Positions 57,137 to 64,000 of a stretch of 64,000 nt of DNA are shown piece after piece. The first letter of the stretch is position 1, and each line of letters begins with the position of its first letter. The notes beneath the pieces are model-generated. The model did no database searches. It had not been told where the DNA came from and saw only the letters and a program-made list of their open reading frames with translations. Source of the DNA: Algoriphagus sp. TR-M9. Lineage in GTDB: Bacteria; Bacteroidota; Bacteroidia; Cytophagales; Cyclobacteriaceae. The stretch spans positions 1,745,001-1,809,000 of the forward strand of contig NZ_CP115160.1 in NCBI RefSeq assembly GCF_027594545.1. Reading direction: 5' to 3'. The position numbers and the translations under genes are program-made.

Positions 57137-58705
57137 CTACTTCTCAAAAACATCCCGAATGGCTTCTAGGTAATCAAAGCCATGGCCTTCGGTAGGTTCT
57201 ATGTAGTTTCCTTCTAGGTACTCGTTCCAGCAGCAGATCATGACAGTGTTTCCGTTGCTGGACCTGTACTTTCTGGAGGTTTGCTGTGCATCTAGGAGCA
57301 TCGCGGTGAAGCTGGATTTGGTGCTGTGAACTTGGTCTTTTTGAGGTTCACTGGGGAATCCGCTTGGCTGCGGCCAAGTGCCTCCAGCCGGTCGCATATC
57401 CCATCCCATCGCTGCCGGTACTTGGTATTCGAAATTTGGATCATTCTTGAATTTTTCGCTCCACATATTCCAGTGTCCTTTGTAGGTTTCCCGCATATCT
57501 GCATAGGATTTGTTGTCCTTTTCCAAAAAGTTATGATATACGTAAGCAGTCATGCCTTCGAATCCCATACTTTTCAACCTTGGGACATACTCCTGAAGTA
57601 ATTGTCTGTTTTGGTATTCACCTCCTTCCCAAGGTTTATTAGGATCATAGGCTTTCCAGACTGTGGGTAATCCATACATTCTTTCTCTTTCCAGCATGGC
57701 ACCAGAACTTACTGCAATAAATTTTATACCGGGAAACCCTGCTTTTTTTGCGGTAGCTTGTGAGAGGTCAAGCAGGTCTTTTAGCTTCAAACCATAAAAA
57801 GCACCCCTGGACTCTGCATCCTGCGGAAAGTAAAAATATACAACTGGCCTACCGTTTGGGTCAGTCAGGTAATCTGCCCTATTGAAATATTGGTCTATCC
57901 ATAAGCGGGTGATTTTCTCATGGACTTTCAGGTAAAGTGCTTTGTCCGGGTATTCTCCTTCATAGTTTGCTTTTCGAGCCCTGGCATCCGGCGAACCTAT
58001 GCCCAGCCAAAGCATCCATTTCTCATGACTGTCATCGCACCAGTTGATAGCCCATTTGAGTTGCTCTTCTTTCGGGAGTGAGGCATTGACTTTGAGCAGT
58101 ACCTGAAGCTGATCTCCCCATTCTTCCATTCCCGGTACAGCTACTCTTCCGCTTATATTCGGGTCGGATTTCCAGCCTTTGGGATAATAGATTTTGGATT
58201 GGGGGCCAAAATTCAGGTGATAGTAGTAATGTCTACCATAAAACCAATCATAAGCGAAAAAGTCAATCCCATAGTCCTTCATATATTCCAGCTGTTTTCT
58301 GATCACTTCTGGATCGTCACGCTTGTAAAACCCCTTGAGTTCCTTGATGGGCTTTCTTTCCAGAAAGGGCCCCTCATAAGGATATTTTGCATTATAAATT
58401 CTGCCTTTAGGTCCCCAAATCGCTGGATTATGAATACTGGAGCATTCCTCTCTACCCATTAGGCAAGACCAAAAGCTATCTGTGTCCACAGCAGGATCTG
58501 TAGAAGTGTTCCAGCTGGGCATATAAAATACCCCTACTTGCTCTTTTTTGGTATTTTGCTGGTCGGGCAAGGTGTTTTTGTCTTCAGTTTCGAAAGAATT
58601 AACAGGGTTTAAATTCAGGTTTTTACTAGATCCTTCGGAAAAAATCAGGACCAAGGATGTTACCACCAACACAGTAATCAGGGAATACAATACAGATTTA
58701 TACAT
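57137..58705 (-). CDS. GH99/GH71-like glycoside hydrolase
   Basis: A 522-residue protein with an N-terminal signal anchor (LYSLITVLVVTSLVLIFS). The TIM-barrel pattern of the GH99-like (endo-alpha-mannosidase-like) group is visible: VGVFYMPSWN, EYMKDYGIDFFAYDWFYG, a long middle with PVVYFYFPQDAE, FIAVSSGAM, MTAYVYHNF and the final ICCWNEYLEGNYIEPTEGHGFDYL, whose Glu residues are candidates for catalysis. It may cut mannan or related polysaccharides at the cell surface. It ends 5 bp from the CHAT gene stop. It has no partner glycan genes nearby. Confidence 0.8.
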   Translation of the reverse strand: MYKSVLYSLITVLVVTSLVLIFSEGSSKNLNLNPVNSFETEDKNTLPDQQNTKKEQVGVFYMPSWNTSTDPAVDTDSFWSCLMGREECSSIHNPAIWGPKGRIYNAKYPYEGPFLERKPIKELKGFYKRDDPEVIRKQLEYMKDYGIDFFAYDWFYGRHYYYHLNFGPQSKIYYPKGWKSDPNISGRVAVPGMEEWGDQLQVLLKVNASLPKEEQLKWAINWCDDSHEKWMLWLGIGSPDARARKANYEGEYPDKALYLKVHEKITRLWIDQYFNRADYLTDPNGRPVVYFYFPQDAESRGAFYGLKLKDLLDLSQATAKKAGFPGIKFIAVSSGAMLERERMYGLPTVWKAYDPNKPWEGGEYQNRQLLQEYVPRLKSMGFEGMTAYVYHNFLEKDNKSYADMRETYKGHWNMWSEKFKNDPNFEYQVPAAMGWDMRPAGGTWPQPSGFPSEPQKDQVHSTKSSFTAMLLDAQQTSRKYRSSNGNTVMICCWNEYLEGNYIEPTEGHGFDYLEAIRDVFEK

Positions 58706-58936
58706 GGCTTAGCTTTTTCTAAAAATAAACATGATGAACCGCTATATTACCAGTAGGCTGAATTTATGACTTTACACAGCGGATAATCGTCGGCAGTGCG
58801 GAGTTGACAGTTCACGGTACGTAAATTTGAACTTCAAACCTGTCGTACTTTATATTTACTGGCAAGGAAGCGTATATCCATGAAAATAAAATTTCTAAGC
58901 GAGAATCGGAAGTAAAGCCAGCATTTGAAACGAATG

Positions 58937-59476
58937 TTAATTCAAAGCTTTCCTCCAGATCTGAATACCTCTGTATTTAGTCAGCATTTTTTTATAATCC
59001 AGATGGTAGGTAAAAATCCACTCAAAGCCGACTTTTCTGTAAAATTTCTGTGCCTGAAGCTGGGTGTCCATCACTTCTAGCCACATGTATTGCAGGCCTC
59101 TTTCTCTGGCGACGGACTCTACCCATTTCATTAGTTTGGCAGCTATTCCTCTGCCTTGAAAGTCCTTGCTCAGGTATAATCTGTGAAGTTTCAGTGCATT
59201 TGGGAAATTGATCAATTCTGGTGATTCCGGAAAATCATACTTTAGTATGCCTATTTTCCAGCCTTCAAACATGATGAAAAAGTAATGGCTGTTTGGATTG
59301 GCCAGGTCTTGCTGAAATGCCTGAGGATTGTACATCTGCTCCAAATACCACTGGCCATTATCAGACCAAATGTGCTTATAAGAAGGAATGTATATTTCCT
59401 TCATAAGCTCCAATAATTCTGGCTGATCTTCAGGTTTTAACCTGATAATGCTAAGGTCTTCAGTTAGTTTGAGCAT
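58937..59476 (-). CDS. GNAT-family N-acetyltransferase
   Basis: A 179-residue GNAT enzyme. The acetyl-CoA motif A reads LYLSKDFQGRGIAAKLMKWVE (Q/RxxGxG/A as QGRGIA), and motif B follows as MWLEVMDTQLQAQKFYRKVGFEWIFTY. The substrate (small molecule amine or protein N-terminus) is not readable. It is a single gene, 231 bp before the GH99-like gene on the same strand and 203 bp after the DUF2188/TIR-like pair. Confidence 0.9.
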   Translation of the reverse strand: MLKLTEDLSIIRLKPEDQPELLELMKEIYIPSYKHIWSDNGQWYLEQMYNPQAFQQDLANPNSHYFFIMFEGWKIGILKYDFPESPELINFPNALKLHRLYLSKDFQGRGIAAKLMKWVESVARERGLQYMWLEVMDTQLQAQKFYRKVGFEWIFTYHLDYKKMLTKYRGIQIWRKALN

Positions 59477-59679
59477 TCGAATAGGTATAGGTAGGTGATG
59501 GGGTAAGAATGAACTTCAATTTTCTGCCTTTGAGAATAGCTAATTCTTATTCAAAGAAATGAATTTAGCTGATCTTGCAAAAATTATTTTTTGAGATTTT
59601 ACGTCGGGGGATTAATAGGAGCAGACTGCCGAAGAAATAAATGTGGGTCACATACTATTTTATGAGCCTATTCGGAAAT

Positions 59680-60306
59680 TCAGGACGGATTAGATCTAAA
59701 TTTTTTATACTTTTTAATCCAATCCATCATTATTTCTAATGTGTCTGAGAAGGTCAACGCTGTAATTGACGAAGGATCATAGTTTTCATTCTCTAAGGTG
59801 TCTTCGTAAAACCCGGTGAATTCATTGAGTGCTAAATAAATTTCTCGATGTCTTGGTATAGAATTTGAAAAAACTCGAATCCAATCCCTCACCGCTTTGA
59901 CTACCTGTTCGGTGTCATTCTGATGTGCTCTGATATCATTTCCGGAAATATCGGAAAGTACTTTTCTGTACCTATAGGTTTCTTTTTCTAAAATCAGGAA
60001 TTTCTTTTCAGAGTAGCCATTGAGTCCAGATAGTTTCAGCCCAAAATCTATTCCGCATTCAAAGGGCATATTCATTCTGGGGTATTCGTTGGTGTGAAGA
60101 GGATCTATCCGCGAAAGGTCATGTATTGAGAGCTTGGAGTCCATCATCAGATCCTTAATTTTGATCAGCCTGATATCTCCAGAGTCACTGGTCTCTGCTA
60201 TCTTCGGCTTAAAATTCAGGTAGAGCAACGTGAAAAATATCCCTTTTAAAAGTGGGTAATATGCGTCGTCAAAAGGGCAGTTGATGAAAACATGCTTGCT
60301 GTTCAT
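59680..60306 (-). CDS. TIR/deoxyribosyltransferase-like predicted nucleotide-processing enzyme
   Basis: A 208-residue protein of a widespread bacterial family whose name I do not recall. Conserved-looking motifs: INCPFD (8-13), SDSGDIR (40-46), IHDLSR (61-66), PRMNMPFECG (76-85) and SDISGNDI (118-125). The order beta-strand-motif-helix and the glutamate in PFECG (E83) recall nucleoside deoxyribosyltransferases (GTxxExG) and TIR domains, which attack N-glycosidic bonds. This is a fold-level inference. Its ATG overlaps the stop of the DUF2188-like gene by 4 bp (ATGA), so the two are translationally coupled. Confidence 0.65.
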   Translation of the reverse strand: MNSKHVFINCPFDDAYYPLLKGIFFTLLYLNFKPKIAETSDSGDIRLIKIKDLMMDSKLSIHDLSRIDPLHTNEYPRMNMPFECGIDFGLKLSGLNGYSEKKFLILEKETYRYRKVLSDISGNDIRAHQNDTEQVVKAVRDWIRVFSNSIPRHREIYLALNEFTGFYEDTLENENYDPSSITALTFSDTLEIMMDWIKKYKKFRSNPS

Positions 60307-60572
60307 TTTTCAAATTCCATATATTCAATTTTTCCATTTTTAGGGTGAACTACCATGCCTTTCACCTGAGGGAGTTTCATTACCTCATCCATAGCTATAT
60401 TTTTAGTCGGAACCGTAAAGATTTCATTTTTCTCTCCTTCGCGCTTCGCAGACCATCCGTCTTCAACTTCTACAATATGGATTCTATCACTATGGAATTT
60501 TGTGGATTCTTTAAATTTCTTAAGCAGTGAATTGATGTTTTTACTTTCTTTCATGGTATCATGTTTTGCCAT
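60303..60572 (-). CDS. DUF2188-like small protein paired with the TIR-like enzyme
   Basis: An 89-residue protein. The first 25 residues are lysine-rich and helical; the rest looks like DUF2188: IHIVEVEDGWSAKREGEKNE, a middle NIAMDEVMKL and a final MVVHPKNGKIEYMEF. DUF2188 proteins are short beta-alpha units of unknown role. The stop overlaps the TIR-like ATG by 4 bp, the usual sign of an obligate pair. A role as sensor or inhibitor of the enzyme is possible but is inferred from position only. A later ATG at 60552-60554 could also start it. Confidence 0.7.
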   Translation of the reverse strand: MAKHDTMKESKNINSLLKKFKESTKFHSDRIHIVEVEDGWSAKREGEKNEIFTVPTKNIAMDEVMKLPQVKGMVVHPKNGKIEYMEFEK

Positions 60573-60649
60573 TTGAATATACGATGATTTTGAGAATTAA
60601 GGTTATTGCTGTTTTAAGATTATTACTTATAAAGTAATGAAAACCAGTG

Positions 60650-61603
60650 CTATGAGAGTAAGGTGTATTGAATCAATAGCTTGTTTTCATCTCTCCATTT
60701 GATCCATCCATAATCTATTGGCTTCCACTGCTCATTTAATACCTCTACTTCTACCCAATGATCCTGAATTGAAATTGCACGCATATATCTAGATGTATGC
60801 GGTATGATTGAAGCATTATCTAAAGGTTTGATCCTTAGGGGTTGTTTTTCTCCTTCAGGAAATTCCAACATGAAAGTACTTAGAATAAATTCTGGCCAAA
60901 GAATGGTTTCCCCACTCCATTTGGACACGAAAAATGCCTGATTTGTATCAGTATTGCCTTCAATTTGTAAGTAGTCTTTCCCAATCCGCAGAATCTTAAA
61001 GTATAAAATATTATAGTCGAGCTTCATGTGCTCCGGCATTAGCCATGGCGGGGCTGTCACAATCGTATAATTACCATGTTCATTTTGAGAAAAAGTAATG
61101 CTGTCCAGCTTAGGCTGATCTTCTATAGGTTTGTCAGAATGCTGTACCGCATAAAAATATAGAACTTTGTTTTCATGATAATTTGGAGAGAAAAGTCCTA
61201 ATCCCATTCTGGATCCAGCAGATTTATAATGTACTGGACTCATCAGGGTTGGAGCTGGATTTGTCTCTCGCTTTGGTTGAATATCTATGGGATTGTTTTG
61301 CTTTGATTTCTCTCGGGTATAGGATTTATAGCTTAACATGGCAAAGATGCAAAGCAATATTCCCAAAAGAATCCAGTTGGCCTTTTTGATTCTTTCTACC
61401 TCTGTTTTGGAGATGATTATCAATGCCAATACAACTCCACCAAGCGCAGTCATTAACCCATATCCTAGTACAATGGCACCTCCAGCTAATCCTTGGTTTT
61501 CGGCGGCGCCTGCAATTCCAGCACCTGCGGCCCCAAGGATAAAAGACAGCAAAAACAGCAGCAGGTAGAACGCAAAACTTGAAGGTTTGATAAACTTATT
61601 CAT
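60650..61603 (-). CDS. Uncharacterised three-helix membrane protein
   Basis: A 317-residue protein. Three hydrophobic segments lie near the N-terminus (about 10-34, 40-64 and 76-95), the first two rich in glycine and alanine (LGAAGAGIAGAAE), followed by a soluble, beta-rich region of about 220 residues with no family motif that I recognise. The soluble part has WSGETILWPEF and a final WRDENKLLIQYTLLS. It starts 2 bp after the stop of the VWA gene, so the two are co-transcribed. Function unknown; a membrane partner of the secreted VWA protein is plausible. Confidence 0.75.
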   Translation of the reverse strand: MNKFIKPSSFAFYLLLFLLSFILGAAGAGIAGAAENQGLAGGAIVLGYGLMTALGGVVLALIIISKTEVERIKKANWILLGILLCIFAMLSYKSYTREKSKQNNPIDIQPKRETNPAPTLMSPVHYKSAGSRMGLGLFSPNYHENKVLYFYAVQHSDKPIEDQPKLDSITFSQNEHGNYTIVTAPPWLMPEHMKLDYNILYFKILRIGKDYLQIEGNTDTNQAFFVSKWSGETILWPEFILSTFMLEFPEGEKQPLRIKPLDNASIIPHTSRYMRAISIQDHWVEVEVLNEQWKPIDYGWIKWRDENKLLIQYTLLS

Positions 61604-61605
61604 GG

Positions 61606-63012
61606 CTAGAATTCAACTGTCTTTTCAACTGTTTTTCCGGGGCTCACCTTCATTTGGAATACTTCTTTTTTGCCTGCATACGCTCTGTCTACCGGGGTGA
61701 CCGTAACTTCATAATCTCCTGGAGTGAGGATAAACTCACGATGATTGCTACTCAGGGCAGTGTAGGTTCTCATACCAGCTACATTTGTTTTGGATGTTGC
61801 CTCCTTGATATAAACTGTGGCATCTATGAGTTCGGATCCATGCACTGCCCCGATTTTAGCAGTTCCAGTTTGAAAATCATGGTTAAGACTTAGGGATTCA
61901 CCTGCCCGAATGACTACTTTTTCTTTGGTAACTTCTTTTTCACCCGATATGCCCAATGCCAGTAGTACCACATCATAGGTTCCTGGATTGACTTCAAATT
62001 CCTTGGGTTCACCGTAACTTCTTCCAGCAGCTACAGATCTTTGGGTCTCCGAATCGACAATTTTAATAGAGCAGTCCCATGGTTTTCCGTTATTGGTTGT
62101 GGTCCATACCATCTTGCCTCCATCGAAACTTATTTCTCTATATACTATTTCATCAGGATCTGCTGACACACCGGATAGTAGAATTGGTTGTAAATTTGTG
62201 TTTTCTAGTGCTTGTATTTTCAGGTCATAGATGCCTTCAGGCAAAGAAATCAATACACTATCTCTATAAGTTCTTTTTAAGGAAACTTTTGTATGTGTTC
62301 CAGCCTCTAAGACTTGGATCAAGGCATCTATTAACTCCCCGTTTAGCTTGACTTTGATTCCATAGTTTCCTGCCGGAAAATCTACAGTTTCAGTGGTAGC
62401 TTGATCTAAAGCTGTCAACAGTCCGTCAGAATTCAGTGCATCAAAGTATTGGCCTTCACCGGATTTTGCAGCACATCTTAGTTCAGTTGTTTCTTCTTCT
62501 TTTAAACCAAATCCTATAATATGAAGCTTAAAGTCTATTCCTGCATCTTTTGCTTGTTGTATAACCTGGCAGATATTTCCATCGCAAGATTCAATGCCAT
62601 CTGTCACTAGGATAATAGTAGCTTTGGTTCCTGATTTTTTCAATTCATTGATCGCCATAGCTGCCGAGTAGGCGAGAGGAGTCATTCCTAAAGGGTTGAC
62701 TTTTTGAATTTCATTTATAACCTTAGTTTTATCACTGTTAGCTAGAGGTACGAGGTATTCCACATCCTTACAATCGCCTTTCTGCCTATGGCCATAAGCG
62801 ATCAATCCGATTTGTTGGGAATCTGGAAGTTTGTTAATGGAAGTGGAAAGCACCTCCCGGGCTATTTCAACTCTGGTTTTTCCTTCCATTTGTGCCCACA
62901 TAGAGCCGCTGGCGTCATAGATCAATAGGATTGGTGATGATTGCTTGATTTCTTGGGAAATCACATTCATAGATAGAAACACGAAAACCAATTGAAAAAG
63001 GAGAGATTTCAT
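61606..63012 (-). CDS. Secreted VWA-domain protein with carboxypeptidase-regulatory-like repeats
   Basis: A 468-residue exported protein from ATG 63010-63012, chosen because a signal peptide follows (LLFQLVFVFLSMNVIS); an upstream in-frame ATG at 63061-63063 adds 17 unlikely residues. The VWA domain (about 25-215) has the MIDAS motif DASGSMW, a threonine in LGMTPLAYS and VTDGIESCDG; cysteines in GDCKD and NICQV may form disulfides. The C-terminal part holds three or four repeats of about 70 residues with LPEGIYDL, VNPGTYDV and LTPGDYEVTV. It probably binds metal-dependently to a partner in the periplasm or outer membrane. It is first in the run with the membrane protein. Confidence 0.88.
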   Translation of the reverse strand: MKSLLFQLVFVFLSMNVISQEIKQSSPILLIYDASGSMWAQMEGKTRVEIAREVLSTSINKLPDSQQIGLIAYGHRQKGDCKDVEYLVPLANSDKTKVINEIQKVNPLGMTPLAYSAAMAINELKKSGTKATIILVTDGIESCDGNICQVIQQAKDAGIDFKLHIIGFGLKEEETTELRCAAKSGEGQYFDALNSDGLLTALDQATTETVDFPAGNYGIKVKLNGELIDALIQVLEAGTHTKVSLKRTYRDSVLISLPEGIYDLKIQALENTNLQPILLSGVSADPDEIVYREISFDGGKMVWTTTNNGKPWDCSIKIVDSETQRSVAAGRSYGEPKEFEVNPGTYDVVLLALGISGEKEVTKEKVVIRAGESLSLNHDFQTGTAKIGAVHGSELIDATVYIKEATSKTNVAGMRTYTALSSNHREFILTPGDYEVTVTPVDRAYAGKKEVFQMKVSPGKTVEKTVEF

Positions 63013-63063
63013 AACTATCATGCTATTAAGTGAAAAGTCAGCTTGAGAAAAGTTATTCACCAT

Positions 63064-63387
63064 GGTTTATAACTCATAACCATGGATGGATCTGAACTTA
63101 AATCCCTATCTAAGATCGTTAAAATCACTGAGTTAATGAAATTAACATCTTTAAAAATGTATTTCGTGTAAATGGAGCTGAGGACAGGTAGGTTGTTTTA
63201 TAAATAGTTATCCGCAGTCCTGCCAGTAACACCAAAATGTGGATGAATAGCAACGGATAATTGTCCACGCAGTCCGTCACCGTGGCGAACATGGACCATA
63301 GTTCATTGCTCCTTTCCTAAAACTTCAGACTTTATCTCCAATGATTGCTGGTAATAAAGCCGAAGTGAAATTTGCCTTTTGGATATA
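63064..63387. other. Intergenic region with paired TTATCCG/CGGATAA repeats
   Basis: About 320 bp without a gene. TTATCCG (63208-63214) and CGGATAA (63254-63260) form an inverted pair, and CCAGTA...CGGATAAT (63223-63261) resembles the segment at 58750-58787. Confidence 0.4.
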
Positions 63388-63425
63388 AAAAAACCACAGC
63401 CTACCTCCAAGCTGTGGTTTTAAAG
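63388..63425 (-). terminator. Terminator of the transketolase-like gene
   Basis: AAAACCACAGC (63390-63400) pairs perfectly with GCTGTGGTTTT (63411-63421), with a T run on the minus strand. It lies about 45 bp past the stop at 63466. Confidence 0.9.
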
Positions 63426-63465
63426 ATGATGCTCCTTCTTTTATAGCAGCAATCATGGTATCTGT

Positions 63466-64000
63466 TTACTTTCTTGCCAGTACTTTCTTAGCTGCTGCTA
63501 CTATATTCGCAGCGTCCAGTCCGTATTTGTCTAGTAGCTGAGTAGGGGTGCCGGACTCACCGAAGCTGTCGTTTACACCTACATATTCCATTGGAGCAGG
63601 ATTGTTTCTGGCCAAAGTCTGAGCTACAGAGTCACCTAAGCCACCATTGTACTGGTGTTCTTCGGCACATACAGCACATCCGGTTTTCGCTACTGAATCC
63701 AGAATTGCCTCTTCGTCCAGTGGCTTGATGGTGTGGATGTTGATTACTTCTGCGGAGATGCCCTCAGCTCTCAACATGGCTTCAGCAACCACCGCTTCCC
63801 AAACCAAGTGTCCTGTGGCAAAGATAGTCACATCGGTGCCTTCTATCATTTTCCATGCTTTACCGATCTCAAATTTCTGTGCTGGATCAGTGAATATCGG
63901 CCAGGATGGTCGTCCAAATCTAAGATACACAGGTCCCTCATACTCAGCAATGGCAATAGTAGCAGCCTTTGTCTGATTATAATCGCAAGGGTTAATCACG
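63466..64000 (-). CDS. Transketolase C-terminal subunit (5' end beyond window)
   Basis: The C-terminal 177 or so residues of a transketolase/DXS-like pyrimidine-binding and C-terminal domain, reading PVYLRFGRPSWPIF, DVTIFATGHLVWEAVVAEAMLR, VINIHTIKPLDEEAIL and CAVCAEEHQYNGGLGDSVAQ. The frame runs off the window at 64000, so the true start is not seen; the visible VINPCDYNQT is internal, not an N-terminus. In many Bacteroidota transketolase is split into N- and C-terminal subunits (tktA/tktB type), and the density of C-terminal motifs fits the C-terminal half. It works in the pentose phosphate pathway. Terminator at 63388. Confidence 0.85.
   Translation of the reverse strand, partial: VINPCDYNQTKAATIAIAEYEGPVYLRFGRPSWPIFTDPAQKFEIGKAWKMIEGTDVTIFATGHLVWEAVVAEAMLRAEGISAEVINIHTIKPLDEEAILDSVAKTGCAVCAEEHQYNGGLGDSVAQTLARNNPAPMEYVGVNDSFGESGTPTQLLDKYGLDAANIVAAAKKVLARK

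Overview
This window reads as a chromosomal segment of a Bacteroidota member, most likely order Cytophagales (an Algoriphagus-like Cyclobacteriaceae; the genus is inference). The reasons are a secreted protein with SprB-type repeats and a gliding/type IX secretion C-terminal signal, DUF3078 and DUF202 proteins, a COG2509 dehydrogenase, a glycine-lipid acyltransferase pair, weak Shine-Dalgarno signals, and several exact TAnnTTTG -7 boxes (the Bacteroidota housekeeping promoter) ahead of genes. Most genes are complete. The two window edges cut a DUF937-like gene (left) and a transketolase C-terminal-type gene (right).

Layout. 0-9 kb: a CAP-domain remnant, a small membrane protein, an RlmI-like rRNA methyltransferase, an ABC-F ATPase with one degenerate ATP site, a 1036-residue secreted IgGFc-binding/PKD/SprB protein, and galE. 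9-14.6 kb: a 1450-residue hybrid histidine kinase, then a tandem array of tRNA-Asp copies, two intact and two rebuilt by hairpin insertions, plus a 22-nt stub. 14.8-21.8 kb is a lipid neighbourhood: accA, a metallo-hydrolase, a patatin phospholipase, a PlsC acyltransferase, a class III aminotransferase, and a glycine-lipid-type operon (glsA/glsB-like plus a CoA-binding protein) whose upstream region carries a perfect FNR/CRP-type palindrome. 22-29 kb: gyrB, ppk1, an SLC13 permease, DUF202 and DUF3078.

29-46 kb is catabolic and accessory. It holds a secreted DUF1080 protein with a sugar-dehydrogenase-like propeller fused to an azurin domain, an esterase, a PQQ-type sugar dehydrogenase, a Tat-exported Gfo/Idh/MocA oxidoreductase, a membrane-tethered AraC/TPR regulator, an ankyrin lipoprotein, a membrane acyltransferase, a class C serine hydrolase, and a two-subunit molybdenum hydroxylase (IorAB-like). 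46-48.6 kb is an arsenic resistance operon (arsR, DUF6428, arsC-type phosphatase, acr3) with two matching candidate ArsR operators. 48.7-51.4 kb: an alpha/beta hydrolase and a COG2509 FAD dehydrogenase.

51.7-63 kb holds the most defence-like content: an 1812-residue protein joining two lipase/esterase-like modules, a probable macro-like module, a CHAT (caspase-family) protease and a helical C-terminus; then, on the other strand, a GH99-like protein, a GNAT enzyme, and a run of VWA protein, membrane protein, a DUF2188-like small protein and a TIR/deoxyribosyltransferase-like enzyme. The CHAT-hydrolase protein and the DUF2188/TIR-like pair are the best candidates for undescribed biology. The tRNA-Asp array is the strangest non-coding structure. 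All family names rest on reading motifs; no database search was possible.
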